64,000 nt of DNA from JACJWR01 sp964627505 (GCA_964627505.1 CAZVKB010000003.1:6576-70575), one strand, 5' to 3'; positions 25,003 through 34,194 are shown, numbered from the stretch's first letter. Notes: generated from the letters alone by a model not told the origin. Made by a program: numbers and translations.

Positions 25003-26094
25003 GTGTACGCAATCACTGGACATGTGCAGAACTACGCCTGGGGGGTGCGCGGCGGGCTCAACGAGTGGCTGCCGCAGCCTGCCGGTGATGAACCACAGGC
25101 GGAATTGTGGTTTGGGCTGCACCCCAATGGACCTTCGCCGCTGCGTGACGCACCCGGCACATTGGCGGATGTGGTGTCCGAATCGGAGGTCCCGCTGCTC
25201 GTCAAAGTGATGGCCGCGGCTGCACCGTTGTCGATTCAGATCCACCCGCCGGCGGAGATGGCCGCCGAGTTGCATGCAGCAGGTTCGGAACTGGTGAGCG
25301 ATCCGCTGGGCAAGATTGAGTTGTTAATTGCGCTGGAACCTTTCGCAGTGTTGGCCGGATGGCGGGACGAAGAAGAGGCGGCGACTCTGCTGGCAGATTC
25401 CGATCCGGCGCTGGCATCGGCCGCGGCAGCTGTGCGGGCACACGATCCTGCGGCCGCCGTGCGCACGTTGCTCGCACTCTCCACTGATGACGTCACCCGA
25501 CTCACCCCGGCATTCCTGAAGTCGGCGGCAGATCACCTTGGATACGAAGCACTTCGGGCCTACGCCTTGTGCGCTGATTCCTACCCAGGGGATCCGGGTG
25601 TCTTGGTGGCTGGACTGCTGAACTTCCGACTGCTCGAACCTGGCCATGGGATCTTCATGCCACCCGGCGGTATCCACGCCTATGTCCAGGGTTTCGGCCT
25701 GGAAGTCATGAACTCTTCCGACAACGTCTTTCGCTTGGGGATGACCAGCAAAGCGCGGGCGGTGGACGAAGGTTTGGCAGCGGTGGCGGAATCCGGCGAG
25801 CCGCATTTCCTCAGCGGTGAGGTGTACATCGACCATGGACATCCGGTGGAGACCGAGTTTCATCCGCACGGCGCGCCCTTCACCGTGGAATTGTTGCGGC
25901 GGTCGTCGATCACGACCGAAACCGGTTTCTACCGCTGCGTGCTGTGTTTAGGTGGCGAGACCACCGTGACGGTCGGGACTGAGACTGTCTCGCTGCGCCA
26001 AGGAGAGGCGTGTGTGCTGCTGTCGGCCGAAGCCGACGCGAAAGTGACCACCACTGGCGCGGCGGCGGTTGCCAGGTCCCGCACGCCCCGGTGA
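25003..26094 (+). CDS. manA: Mannose-6-phosphate isomerase, class I
   Basis: ManA, 363 residues, a cupin zinc enzyme that interconverts fructose-6-phosphate and mannose-6-phosphate. It begins ITGHVQNYAWGVRGG, has the zinc-ligand segment IQIHPPAEMA, and the signature GGIHAYVQGFGLEVMNSSDNVFRLGMTSK with its histidine ligand and catalytic arginine nearby. It starts with GTG at 25003, just after the SIS gene stop. Its TGA overlaps the GTG of the cation transporter (GTGA). Confidence 0.95.
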   Translation: MYAITGHVQNYAWGVRGGLNEWLPQPAGDEPQAELWFGLHPNGPSPLRDAPGTLADVVSESEVPLLVKVMAAAAPLSIQIHPPAEMAAELHAAGSELVSDPLGKIELLIALEPFAVLAGWRDEEEAATLLADSDPALASAAAAVRAHDPAAAVRTLLALSTDDVTRLTPAFLKSAADHLGYEALRAYALCADSYPGDPGVLVAGLLNFRLLEPGHGIFMPPGGIHAYVQGFGLEVMNSSDNVFRLGMTSKARAVDEGLAAVAESGEPHFLSGEVYIDHGHPVETEFHPHGAPFTVELLRRSSITTETGFYRCVLCLGGETTVTVGTETVSLRQGEACVLLSAEADAKVTTTGAAAVARSRTPR

Positions 26095-27032
26095 GCACCG
26101 AAGGTGGCACCAAGGCGGTCCTCGCCGCCCTCACCGCCAATCTGGGCATCGCTACCGCCAAGTTTGTGGCGTTCGCCTTCACCGGATCGTCGTCCATGCT
26201 CAGCGAGGCCATCCATTCGGTAGCCGACTCGGGCAACCAGGTCCTACTGCTGGTCGGCGGCAAACGCGCACAGCGGGCACCCGACGAACACTTCCAGTTC
26301 GGGTACTCGCGGGTGCGGTACGTCTACGCCTTCGTGGTGGCCATCGTGTTGTTCAGCGTGGGCGGGCTCTACTCCCTCTACGAGGGCATCCACAAACTGA
26401 GTCACGGGGAAGACCTCAAGGACCTCAACATCGCCCTGGTAGTGCTGGTGCTGGCCCTCGGCTTGGAAGGGTGGTCATTTCGCACGGCTATGCGCGAGGC
26501 GAACAAGTCCCGCGCCGATCGCAGCCTGTTCGCCTTCGTACGCCGGGTGCGGCAACCAGAGTTGCCTGTGGTGCTCCTCGAGGACTTCGGGGCCCTCGTG
26601 GGCCTGATCTTCGCGTTGTTCGGGGTGGGTATGGCCAAGATCACCGGCGACAGTCGCTGGGATGCTCTGGGTGCGATCGCCGTGGGTTCCCTACTGGTGG
26701 TGATCGCGGTGTTCCTGGCCATCGAAATGTCGGCGATGCTTGTGGGCGAATCCGCTCTGCCCGAGCAGCAGGCGGCAATCACGAAGGCGCTCCAGGAGGC
26801 GTCCCTGGTGGACCGCATCGTCTATCTCAAGACCTTGCACACCGGCCCCGATGAGCTGCTGGTTGCGACCAAAGTGGCTGTCGATCGGGAAGTCACGGCA
26901 GGCGAGATCGCCCGCGGTATCGACGAGGCGGAAGCGGCGATTCGCGCGGCGGTGCCCACGGCTCGGTACATCTTCATCGAGCCGGATTTGTTCCGCGCGA
27001 GCGCTCCTGGGACCGGGCTGCCGGAACGCTGA
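26091..27032 (+). CDS. Cation diffusion facilitator transporter
   Basis: A 313-residue membrane protein of the CDF family, which exports divalent metals such as zinc, iron or manganese against protons. The N-terminal helices carry the family tract SMLSEAIHSVADSGNQVLLLVG, whose aspartate is a metal ligand, and a second one (EDFGALVGLIFALFGVG) is in helix five. A cytoplasmic C-terminal domain follows. The GTG at 26091 overlaps the manA stop, so it is coupled to sugar genes with no obvious link in function. Metal preference cannot be read. Confidence 0.9.
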   Translation: MSTEGGTKAVLAALTANLGIATAKFVAFAFTGSSSMLSEAIHSVADSGNQVLLLVGGKRAQRAPDEHFQFGYSRVRYVYAFVVAIVLFSVGGLYSLYEGIHKLSHGEDLKDLNIALVVLVLALGLEGWSFRTAMREANKSRADRSLFAFVRRVRQPELPVVLLEDFGALVGLIFALFGVGMAKITGDSRWDALGAIAVGSLLVVIAVFLAIEMSAMLVGESALPEQQAAITKALQEASLVDRIVYLKTLHTGPDELLVATKVAVDREVTAGEIARGIDEAEAAIRAAVPTARYIFIEPDLFRASAPGTGLPER

Positions 27033-27201
27033 TCCGGCACCTTCGCAGGTTGCCGGAAATCAGCACGACCAGTGACACGGGCCACGTTGCGGCAGGCGAT
27101 GAACGTGCGGTCTGCGGTCGGCATGGCACACTAGTGGGGCAGCGGCACGGAAGCCTCCAGCCCGCGAACCCCATCACCACCCACTTTCGCAGGAGAACTA
27201 C

Positions 27202-28629
27202 GTGGACTTCAAAGTTGCTGACCTCACCCTGGCCCCCGCGGGCCGAGACCAGATCCGTCTTGCCGAACACGAGATGCCCGGCCTCATGGCCATGCGCGCC
27301 AAGTTCGGCGAAAGCAAGCCGCTGGCCGGTGCCCGGATCACCGGCTCCCTGCACATGACCGTGCAGACGGCGGTTTTGATTGAGACCCTCACCGCGCTGG
27401 GCGCGCAGGTGCGCTGGGCCTCCTGCAACATTTTCTCTACCCAGGATGAAGCCGCCGCTGCCATGGTTGTGGGCCCGACGGGCACCCCCGAAGACCCGCA
27501 GGGCGTGCCGGTCTTCGCCTGGAAGGGTGAGACGCTGGAGGAGTACTGGTGGTGCACCCAGCAGGCGCTGCTCTGGCCGGACGGCGAATTCGCCAACATG
27601 ATTCTGGACGACGGCGGCGACGCCACCATGCTCGTGCACAAGGGCGTCGAGTACGAAAAGGCTGGCTTCGTGCCGGCTCAAACCGGAGATGGCTCCGAGT
27701 TTGATGTGGTCCTCGGGGTGCTCGCGGCCTCGCTGGCTGAGGACCCGACCCGCTGGACCAACGTGGCGTCCCACATCCTCGGTGTCACCGAAGAGACCAC
27801 CACCGGTGTGCACCGGCTCTACGAGATGATGCGCGACGGCGACCTCATCTTCCCGGCTATCAACGTCAACGACTCGGTGACCAAGAGCAAGTTCGACAAC
27901 AAGTACGGCTGTCGGCACTCGCTCGTCGATGGCATCAACCGCGCCACCGACGTGCTGATCGCCGGCAAGACGGCGGTGATCTGCGGGTATGGCGATGTCG
28001 GCAAGGGCTGTGCCGAGTCGATGCGTGGACAGGGCGCCCGGGTGATCGTCACCGAGATCGACCCGATCTGCGCGCTGCAGGCATCTATGGACGGCTACCA
28101 GGTGGCCCGGTTGGACGACGTCATCAGCGAGGCGGACATTGTGATCACGGCCACGGGTTGTGTGGATGTGGTCACCGCCGACCAGATGTCGCGCATGAAG
28201 AACAAGGCGATCCTGGGCAACATCGGTCACTTCGACAACGAGATCGACATGGCCGGGTTGGGGCGCCTGCCGGGTGTGAGTAAGCACAACATCAAGGCGC
28301 AAGTGGACGAGTGGACCTTCGCTGATGGCCACTCGATCATCGTGCTCAGCGAGGGTCGGCTGCTCAACCTCGGTAACGCCACCGGACACCCGTCGTTCGT
28401 GATGAGTAACTCGTTCACCAACCAGGTGTTGGCCCAGATCGAGTTGTTTGTGCGCACCGAGGAGTACCCGGTTGGTGTGTACACCCTGCCCAAGCACCTT
28501 GATGAGGAAGTAGCACGACTGCACCTAGACGCGTTGAACATCGGTCTGACCGAGTTGACCAAAGTGCAGGCGGAGTACCTCGGAGTGGACGTGGCAGGCC
28601 CCTACAAGTCGGACCTGTACCGCTACTGA
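27202..28629 (+). CDS. ahcY: Adenosylhomocysteinase
   Basis: S-adenosylhomocysteine hydrolase, 475 residues, splits SAH into adenosine and homocysteine and so clears the product of methyl transfer. The NAD site is VICGYGDVGKGCAESM, and the substrate region has NVNDSVTKSKFDNKYGCRHSL with the catalytic lysine and aspartate. The long form, with an insertion of about 40 residues, and the C-terminal KSDLYRY are typical of actinobacteria. It starts with GTG at 27202, with AGGAG six bases upstream. The 169-base leader was checked for a SAH riboswitch; none was recognised. Confidence 0.97.
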   Translation: MDFKVADLTLAPAGRDQIRLAEHEMPGLMAMRAKFGESKPLAGARITGSLHMTVQTAVLIETLTALGAQVRWASCNIFSTQDEAAAAMVVGPTGTPEDPQGVPVFAWKGETLEEYWWCTQQALLWPDGEFANMILDDGGDATMLVHKGVEYEKAGFVPAQTGDGSEFDVVLGVLAASLAEDPTRWTNVASHILGVTEETTTGVHRLYEMMRDGDLIFPAINVNDSVTKSKFDNKYGCRHSLVDGINRATDVLIAGKTAVICGYGDVGKGCAESMRGQGARVIVTEIDPICALQASMDGYQVARLDDVISEADIVITATGCVDVVTADQMSRMKNKAILGNIGHFDNEIDMAGLGRLPGVSKHNIKAQVDEWTFADGHSIIVLSEGRLLNLGNATGHPSFVMSNSFTNQVLAQIELFVRTEEYPVGVYTLPKHLDEEVARLHLDALNIGLTELTKVQAEYLGVDVAGPYKSDLYRY

Positions 28630-28676
28630 TCATGTGCTTGCCCGGGTTCTGCGATGCTCGTTGCCGCGGCAACCTA

Positions 28677-28682
28677 TAACGT
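28677..28682 (+). promoter_or_regulatory. -10 box of a leaderless promoter for the second CPBP protease
   Basis: TAACGT, six bases, then the ATG at 28689. The overlapping TATAAC (28675-28680), eight bases from the ATG, is an equally good hexamer. Confidence 0.45.
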
Positions 28683-28688
28683 ACTGCC

Positions 28689-29654
28689 ATGACGCTTCCG
28701 CCCCCGCCCGATCCTTTGGCCGGGGGCGGAGTGCCGTCTGGGCCCAACTCGACTAATCCGTACGCGCCGCCGACCGCCGGATCCACCTACCCTCCGTATC
28801 CACCGCCACCGTCGCCACCGTCCTACTACGGCGGGTGGACCGGGGGCCCACCGCCGTATCCGCAGCCCGGGATGCCGGGTGTGTCACCGACGCAGCAGGC
28901 ACTGCTCTATCCGGGCGCGCCGGCCACGTTAGTTGCGGCGGTGGCTGCCGGGAAACCGGTGCAGGCTGCCAGGTGGGGGATCCCGGATGCGGTGGTCACT
29001 GGCGCGCTGTGGTTCTTCTTCTCGCTGTTGTCGGCGGGGGTGGTGCTGGTGCTCTTCGGGGAGGAGGCTCTCGCAAGTCCGCCCCCGGTGGCGTTGCTGG
29101 CGCTGCTGAGCATCCCGTGGATCGGCTTGGCGGGATGGCCATTGCTCGTGGCCTGGTGGCGTGGCAACGGGCCGGTGATCGACTTCGGCTACACCTGGCG
29201 CCTGTCAGACCTCGGTTGGGGCGTGCTCTACGGTGGCGTTGCGTTGGTGGGGTCGGCCTTGATTGCGGTGGCCACGACTGCGGCTTTTGGGGACTTCGAC
29301 TCGGCCGTCGGGGAACTCGTCTCGGATGACGCCTCGATGGCGTTTCTGATCGTATTTGGCATTCTGGTGGGGATCGGTGCGCCGCTGGTGGAGGAGTTGG
29401 CCTTTCGGGGCCTGGTGTTCGGCGCCTTGGCCAAACGTGGGCTGGCGCCGTGGCTCACGATCGGACTGTCTGGTTTGATCTTTGCCCTCTTTCACTTCGA
29501 GCCGATTCGGGCCCCGCTGTTGTTGTGGACCGGACTGGTGCTGGGGTTGGCCCGCTTTCATCGCGGCAGTACGACGGTGGCCACGATCGCGCACATGAGT
29601 GTGAACCTGCCTGCGGCCTTTGCCCTCATCGTGGTTGGTCCTGAGAGCCTGTGA
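28689..29654 (+). CDS. CPBP family intramembrane metalloprotease with proline-rich tail (second copy)
   Basis: A 321-residue protein. The first 75 residues are a disordered Pro/Gly/Tyr-rich tail (PPPPDPLAGGG, YPPPPSPPSYYGG). The rest is a multipass CPBP domain with EELAFRG, FALFHFEP and HMSVNLPAAF, the three metal-site motifs. A cytoplasmic proline-rich tail of this kind is common on actinobacterial membrane proteins. It converges with the membrane protein at 29661, which has a similar tail, with only six bases between. The protease substrate is unknown. Confidence 0.86.
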   Translation: MTLPPPPDPLAGGGVPSGPNSTNPYAPPTAGSTYPPYPPPPSPPSYYGGWTGGPPPYPQPGMPGVSPTQQALLYPGAPATLVAAVAAGKPVQAARWGIPDAVVTGALWFFFSLLSAGVVLVLFGEEALASPPPVALLALLSIPWIGLAGWPLLVAWWRGNGPVIDFGYTWRLSDLGWGVLYGGVALVGSALIAVATTAAFGDFDSAVGELVSDDASMAFLIVFGILVGIGAPLVEELAFRGLVFGALAKRGLAPWLTIGLSGLIFALFHFEPIRAPLLLWTGLVLGLARFHRGSTTVATIAHMSVNLPAAFALIVVGPESL

Positions 29655-29660
29655 GGAAAC

Positions 29661-30686
29661 TCAGACAGCAGGCTCGGCGCTAGCGTTCAAGGTGGTCGCA
29701 AGTCCCTCGACCCGCATTCTGCGGTCGATGTAGACCAATGTGGTGACTCCGGCCACGAACGGCAACGCCACCAATACGGTGACCATCCCAGCCATGGCCG
29801 TGGCAAACGTTGCGGCGGTGGTGAGTTCCCCGGAAGCGCTGCCGACGACGCTGAACGGGACGGCGGCGATGCTGCCCACTGCTTGTCCCACGATCGAGCC
29901 GACCAGCACGATGCCCAGGGTGCGCCAGAAGCCGCCCCGCACGAGTCGCCACGAGCGTTTCATGGCAGTGATGGGGCCGCAATCCTCCAGGGCCAACGAC
30001 ACGGTGGTGAGGATCAGACTGAAACTCACCCAGACTCCGAGCGCCAGTGCCGCCACTGAGCCCGTCAACAGTGCCAGGGCGCCGGATTCCGTGGCACCCA
30101 TGGCCAGCAGGGCGGCGCCGGGCGCCAGGGGTAGCCCGATGGCCACACTGACCAACACTGACACCAGGATGGTGGCGGCCAGTAGCCGCAGGATCTGCGG
30201 GCGCACCAGAGTCCAGGCTTCCCCTGCAGTGGTAGCCCGTCCGATCACCGCCCGGCCCATCACATGAGCGAGCATGCCCGTGCCCAGGACCTGCAACACG
30301 CCGGCCACAGCCCCCGAAATGGCCGTGAGTGTGCCCAGCGTGATCAGCAGGTCAAGGAGTTGTTCGGGGGTCAAGGTGGCAGGGTCGGAGGTGAGGACAT
30401 CGTCGAGATCGCCGGCGCTGAAACCGAGGAATGCCAGCTGCACGAAAGCTGCAGCGACGCCGACCGCGGCGGAGATGGAAATCACTGCGCGGGGATAGCG
30501 GCGGACATATTCGATTGCGCCGCTCATGATTTCGCCCATCCGCAGCGGGCGCAGCGGTACCACGCCGGGTTGGGGTGCCGGCGGTGGTGGGGCCCATCCG
30601 CTTTCCGGAGGTAGCGGCGGGCCGGGTGGGGCGCCGAAGGGGGGCGGCTGCTGGGGCGACCAGCCCGGCGGTGGCTCCTGGGACAT
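29661..30686 (-). CDS. Glycerophosphodiester phosphodiesterase membrane-domain-like protein
   Basis: A 341-residue membrane protein. A proline-rich N-terminal tail of about 48 residues (PPPGWSPQQPPPFG) leads into RPLRMGEIMSGAIEYVRRYP, the entry typical of the GDPD membrane-domain family, followed by six hydrophobic stretches. It has no catalytic phosphodiesterase domain. I start it at the ATG at 30686, because AGGAG lies five bases upstream; a GTG two codons earlier overlaps that ribosome site. Function unknown. Confidence 0.75.
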   Translation of the reverse strand: MSQEPPPGWSPQQPPPFGAPPGPPLPPESGWAPPPPAPQPGVVPLRPLRMGEIMSGAIEYVRRYPRAVISISAAVGVAAAFVQLAFLGFSAGDLDDVLTSDPATLTPEQLLDLLITLGTLTAISGAVAGVLQVLGTGMLAHVMGRAVIGRATTAGEAWTLVRPQILRLLAATILVSVLVSVAIGLPLAPGAALLAMGATESGALALLTGSVAALALGVWVSFSLILTTVSLALEDCGPITAMKRSWRLVRGGFWRTLGIVLVGSIVGQAVGSIAAVPFSVVGSASGELTTAATFATAMAGMVTVLVALPFVAGVTTLVYIDRRMRVEGLATTLNASAEPAV

Positions 30687-30752
30687 GCTCACTCCTGAGT
30701 ACGGCGGACTGCGAATCGGTGGGCACGGGCAGGTGCACCCGTGGGCTTGATG

Positions 30753-30761
30753 TTATCCACA
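30753..30761 (+). other. Perfect DnaA-box sequence
   Basis: TTATCCACA, the consensus DnaA-binding 9-mer, in the 128-base divergent gap between the membrane protein (30686) and comF (30815). A single box can arise by chance; another lies at 37805. Confidence 0.35.
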
Positions 30762-30814
30762 GCAATGCCGATTGGGGGTGCGCCGGTCTCGCGATCCGTG
30801 CCAGCGTTGCCGCT

Positions 30815-31483
30815 ATGGGCGATCGTTGGCAACCGTGGCTGGACCTCGTGCTGCCCCGATCTTGTGGCGGCTGTGGACGACCAGGTCTGGACTGGTGTGG
30901 CGGGTGTGCCCGCGCATTGTTGCTGCGACGGCCTCGTTTGGTGGCGGTGCCCGGCGAATGTGTGCCAGTTGCGGCGGTTGTGGGTAAGCATGAAGGGCTG
31001 CTGCGCAGGGCGATCCTGACTCACAAGCGGGCTTCGATCCCGAGGTTGCGGGCGGTGCTGATCGTCCTGATGGCCGCGCTGATTGCATCGGTGCGGCCGG
31101 TGGCGATGGCCCGCGGACTGTGGCGACCTCCGCTAGCTTTGGCATGCGTTCCGCCGTCCGGGTGGCATCCGAACCGGATTCCGATGGTCGAAGTGGTCGA
31201 CCCCGTGGCAGGCGAATGTGCAGCATATGCGCCCAAACTTTTGAGCGCTGCTCGTCGTCGGCGACCGCAGAAGGGGTTGGCAGCTGCGGCGCGGGCCAGC
31301 AATGTGCGCCAGGCGTTCCGCGCCGACCCCAGCCGAGCTCCGCCGGGAGTGCTGAGCGTGGTGATTGTGGACGATGTCATCACCACTGGTGCGAGTATCC
31401 GGGAGGCAGCCCGAGCCGTACGGGCCGCGGGATTGCTCCCAGTGGCAGCCGTGGCCTTGGCACAGGCTGAAATTGCCACCTGA
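30815..31483 (+). CDS. ComF family phosphoribosyltransferase-like protein
   Basis: A 222-residue ComF protein. An N-terminal zinc-ribbon (CGGCGRPGLDWCGGC) is followed by a type I phosphoribosyltransferase fold. The PRPP-binding loop is VVIVDDVITTGASIREAA. In competent bacteria ComF helps single-stranded DNA import, but in most actinobacteria its role is unknown. The ATG at 30815 begins MGDRWQPWLDLVLPRSCGG, as family members do. It lies upstream of hpf and secA, the order seen in mycobacteria (Rv3242c-Rv3240c). Confidence 0.88.
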   Translation: MGDRWQPWLDLVLPRSCGGCGRPGLDWCGGCARALLLRRPRLVAVPGECVPVAAVVGKHEGLLRRAILTHKRASIPRLRAVLIVLMAALIASVRPVAMARGLWRPPLALACVPPSGWHPNRIPMVEVVDPVAGECAAYAPKLLSAARRRRPQKGLAAAARASNVRQAFRADPSRAPPGVLSVVIVDDVITTGASIREAARAVRAAGLLPVAAVALAQAEIAT

Positions 31484-31844
31484 TCGGTCTGACCGAGTGG
31501 GCTGGGAAGATCATCGCCAAGAGTGACGATACGCTAACTCGGCCTGCGGCAGGGTAGCGTGGTGTCATGGCATCCGTTCGGGTCCGTGGTTGCGTCAAGT
31601 GTCGGTCCTCGGGCTGGCACCGACAAGCCGATGCCAGCCGCAGGCGAAACGGTCCACGTAAGGCGACTTTTGGTCGTCCGAGCACGGTGCGGTTTAGAGG
31701 TAAGACCTGTGACGTGCGAGATCCGCGGATCGGATCGGCACGGTAGAGGGACATACTCCCGATACAGGCAAGTGTGGGGTCGAAGACCAGGTCGGCCGGG
31801 CGGATGCCGCCGGGGCCGCAAAGCGCAGTCGAGAGGAGAGCGTG
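31484..31844 (+). other. 361-base gene-free stretch, long leader of hpf
   Basis: No convincing gene. It holds a hairpin with perfect 8-bp arms (GGCTGGCA at 31612-31619, TGCCAGCC at 31632-31639, 12-base loop) and a 12-base palindrome GATCCGCGGATC (31720-31731). The hpf ribosome site GAGAGGAG is at its 3' end. An open frame through 31559-31957 overlaps hpf in another phase and has no family look. Probably an untranslated leader with promoter signals that I could not fix. Confidence 0.45.
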
Positions 31845-32543
31845 ATGGGTCAGCAAGATGCTGTGGCGACAACAGAGGTCGTGGTACATGGGCGCCACAT
31901 CGATTTGTCCAGTCGCTTCCGGGAACATGCCGCCGAGAAACTCGGGCGAGTGGGTAAATACGGCGTACCCGTGAACCGGGTGGATGTTGAGGTTTCCAAG
32001 GAGACCAACCCGCGTCTTGCTGATCGTGCCTACGAAGTGGAATTGACCTGTCGCTTGAAAGGTCCGGTGATTCGGGCGGAGGCCTACGCCACCGATCATT
32101 ATTCGGCTTTTGACATCGCTTTTGGCCGGTTGACCGAACGCTTGCGCAGGTATGCCGAGCGTCGTCGGCCGCACCGCGGCGGTCGGCACACCCACCGGGG
32201 ATCGTTAGCCACCGAAACGTGGGTGGATGACTCGCTGTTGGCCGATGTTGCGGTTGCCGAAGCCGAGGTTGCCGATGGTGCAGCTGGCGATGAAGACATT
32301 GATCCGTACTCCGAAGCGGATGCGGGCACAGTCTTTGAGCAGGGCCCGGTGGTTGTGCGGGAGAAGACGCACGCCACGACGCCGATGAACGTGGAGCAGG
32401 CGGTTACCCAAATGGAACTTGTGGGCCACGACTTCTACCTGTTCTTGGATGTCGACTCTGGCTACTACAGCGTGGTGTACCGTCGGCGCGGCTACGACTA
32501 CGGACTGATCCGCATTGACACTGCGGAGTCCAGCACCGCCTGA
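31845..32543 (+). CDS. hpf: Ribosome hibernation promoting factor, long form
   Basis: Long-form HPF, 232 residues. The N-terminal RaiA-like domain (VVVHGRHIDLSSRFREHAAEKLGRV) binds the decoding region of idle ribosomes. A charged linker follows (residues 105-175), then the C-terminal domain that drives dimerisation into 100S particles (EQAVTQMELVGHDFYLFLD, ending YDYGLIRID). AGGAG lies six bases before the ATG at 31845. Its TGA overlaps the ATG of the LuxR-type regulator by one base. Confidence 0.95.
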   Translation: MGQQDAVATTEVVVHGRHIDLSSRFREHAAEKLGRVGKYGVPVNRVDVEVSKETNPRLADRAYEVELTCRLKGPVIRAEAYATDHYSAFDIAFGRLTERLRRYAERRRPHRGGRHTHRGSLATETWVDDSLLADVAVAEAEVADGAAGDEDIDPYSEADAGTVFEQGPVVVREKTHATTPMNVEQAVTQMELVGHDFYLFLDVDSGYYSVVYRRRGYDYGLIRIDTAESSTA

Positions 32544-33238
32544 TGGTTGCCGGTGAAGCCCCGGATCGGGTACTGGTAGCCGACACCCACCCCATCTTCG
32601 CGGCGGGTATTGCCACGTCGATCCGGAGCAACCGGGAACTGTGGGTGCAGGTTGCTGACACGCCGCCCAGTCGGTTGACCAGCCTGGAGAGTGCCGACGT
32701 GGCGGTAATTGGTCTAGACGCCGACATTCGGGAGATCTGGACCACCTGCGATCACCTCATGACCCTGGACGGATGGTCCAGTACGAGGTTGGTGGTGCTG
32801 CTTCCCGGCCGCTCGGAATTCGAGATGACGGCGGCTGCCGCGATTGGTGCCTCAGCGATCTTGTCGCGCTCAGCCAGTGTCACCGGTTTGGCCGATGCGG
32901 TCACCGCCGTCGTCGCTGGGCGCACTTTGGTGGCGGCAGGTATGGCCGAAAGGATGCTGCACGACTTTTCCGGGATGCTGCGCCGCCGGCGGGAATTCGG
33001 CGATGTGGATCTCTCGACGCGGGAGCTCCAAGTCCTGGAACTAGTAGCCGAAGGGCGCAGCAACCGAGACATCGCGGCGGTGTTGCACATCAGCGAGTTC
33101 ACGGTCAAGAACCATGTGCGCCGAATTCTGGAAAAGTTGGGAGCCGCCTCCCGAACCCAGGCAGTGGCCGAAGCCGCCCGGATGGGGGTCTTGGTGGTGG
33201 GTCAGGGGATCGTCAACCCAAGTGCCAGACGCGCATAG
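32543..33238 (+). CDS. LuxR-type regulator with atypical receiver domain
   Basis: A 231-residue protein: a receiver-like domain (1-125) and a LuxR helix-turn-helix (about 160-220; LSTRELQVLELVAEGRSNRDIA, then ISEFTVKNHVRRILEKLG). The DNA-binding half is canonical. The receiver has Asp14, but the phosphoacceptor position at the end of the third strand (DVAVIG) is Gly57 with an aspartate two residues later, and the usual lysine is Arg109. It probably does not work by standard phosphorylation. It overlaps hpf by one base and its 3' end overlaps the convergent acetyltransferase by 37 bases. Confidence 0.85.
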   Translation: MVAGEAPDRVLVADTHPIFAAGIATSIRSNRELWVQVADTPPSRLTSLESADVAVIGLDADIREIWTTCDHLMTLDGWSSTRLVVLLPGRSEFEMTAAAAIGASAILSRSASVTGLADAVTAVVAGRTLVAAGMAERMLHDFSGMLRRRREFGDVDLSTRELQVLELVAEGRSNRDIAAVLHISEFTVKNHVRRILEKLGAASRTQAVAEAARMGVLVVGQGIVNPSARRA

Positions 33239-34194
33239 CGAGCAACCGCGGCGTACGCCGTCTGCGCAGCTGCGGCATCTGACCCGCTATGTCGGGCAGG
33301 GTCGTCGGTCGCCGGGGCGGTCAGCACCCACGCTCGCTGCCCTTGGGTGCATAAGGCTGCGATAGCCGCCGTGCGAGCAGTAGTTGCTTCCCGAGTTGCC
33401 CAGAGCCCAACCGGCACACATGCCGAAATTGGTAGTCGCTGTTCGGCGAGTAGCGAGGCGGCGGAATCCGCCGGTTGCAATTGCCACGCACCAGCCGCGA
33501 TCTCAACTTCCACGGTGCTCCGGGTCAGGGTCAGCGGTGCATCGTCGACCAACCGGGTGGCAGTCCAACTGTCACGCTCGCCGCCGTGCGCACTCATGGC
33601 CGCCCGCGCAGTGCCTTCGGGTCGGAAACCGGCAGCCTGAGCCACCCGCCAGGAGTCGATGTTGCCCACCAGTGCGTACCAGGTCAATCGCCGCACTTCC
33701 AGGGCAGCGAAGCCCCACTGGGAGAGTCTGCGCACTGCGGCGCTGGCGAAACCGCGTCCGCGGGCCCACGGTGCGAGCCAGTATCCGATACTGCCGCCGT
33801 TGCCGGAATCCAACCGGTGAATCCCGCAGGCACCCGCATAGTCGCCCCGGTAGTCGATGCTGAACATGGCCGCGCGCCCGGCGGCGAGCTCGACGGGTGC
33901 CAACATGGTGAGGAACTCTTCGGCGTCCTGACGTGAGTATGGCTGGGGCAGTGTGGTCCAGCGCACGATCTCGGGGTCGGTCGCTGCCTGCGCGATGGCC
34001 GGAGCATCGCGCAACTCCGGCCAGCGCACCGATAAGCCCGGAATCTCCGCTACGTCGCCCGGCGCGCCGATCGCACGCAGATCGCGCTGCTCGGGACCGG
34101 ATGAGGGTGGGAGTGAGTCTGCTCGCGCGCCGTGGGCAGCAAGGGCGGTGACCTCGGCGGGAGTGGGGCTCACAGGCGGAGTTCGGGCATCCAT
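33202..34194 (-). CDS. GNAT family N-acetyltransferase
   Basis: A 330-residue protein. An N-terminal extension of about 50 residues is followed by a RimJ/RimL-type acetyltransferase domain (LSVRWPELRDAPAIAQAATDPEIVRWTTLP; acetyl-CoA loop APWARGRGFASAAVRRL; VGNIDSWRVAQAAGF). About 110 further C-terminal residues have no recognised domain. These enzymes acetylate protein N-termini, amino sugars or small molecules; the target is unknown. The 3' end overlaps the LuxR-type gene by 37 bases on the opposite strand. It is divergent from secA, with about 50 bases between the starts. Confidence 0.85.
   Translation of the reverse strand: MDARTPPVSPTPAEVTALAAHGARADSLPPSSGPEQRDLRAIGAPGDVAEIPGLSVRWPELRDAPAIAQAATDPEIVRWTTLPQPYSRQDAEEFLTMLAPVELAAGRAAMFSIDYRGDYAGACGIHRLDSGNGGSIGYWLAPWARGRGFASAAVRRLSQWGFAALEVRRLTWYALVGNIDSWRVAQAAGFRPEGTARAAMSAHGGERDSWTATRLVDDAPLTLTRSTVEVEIAAGAWQLQPADSAASLLAEQRLPISACVPVGLWATREATTARTAAIAALCTQGQRAWVLTAPATDDPARHSGSDAAAAQTAYAAVARYARLALGLTIP

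Noticed and set aside
27033..27201. Possible SAH riboswitch upstream of ahcY.
   Set aside because: I looked for the conserved core and pairing pattern and did not find it; the leader has only a normal ribosome site.
26974..28524. A 516-codon minus-strand frame.
   Set aside because: It is antisense to ahcY; composition is typical of a shadow frame.
31559..31957. A 132-codon frame upstream of and overlapping hpf.
   Set aside because: It runs deep into hpf in another phase, is Arg/Gly-rich and has no ribosome site; the hpf start has a strong one.
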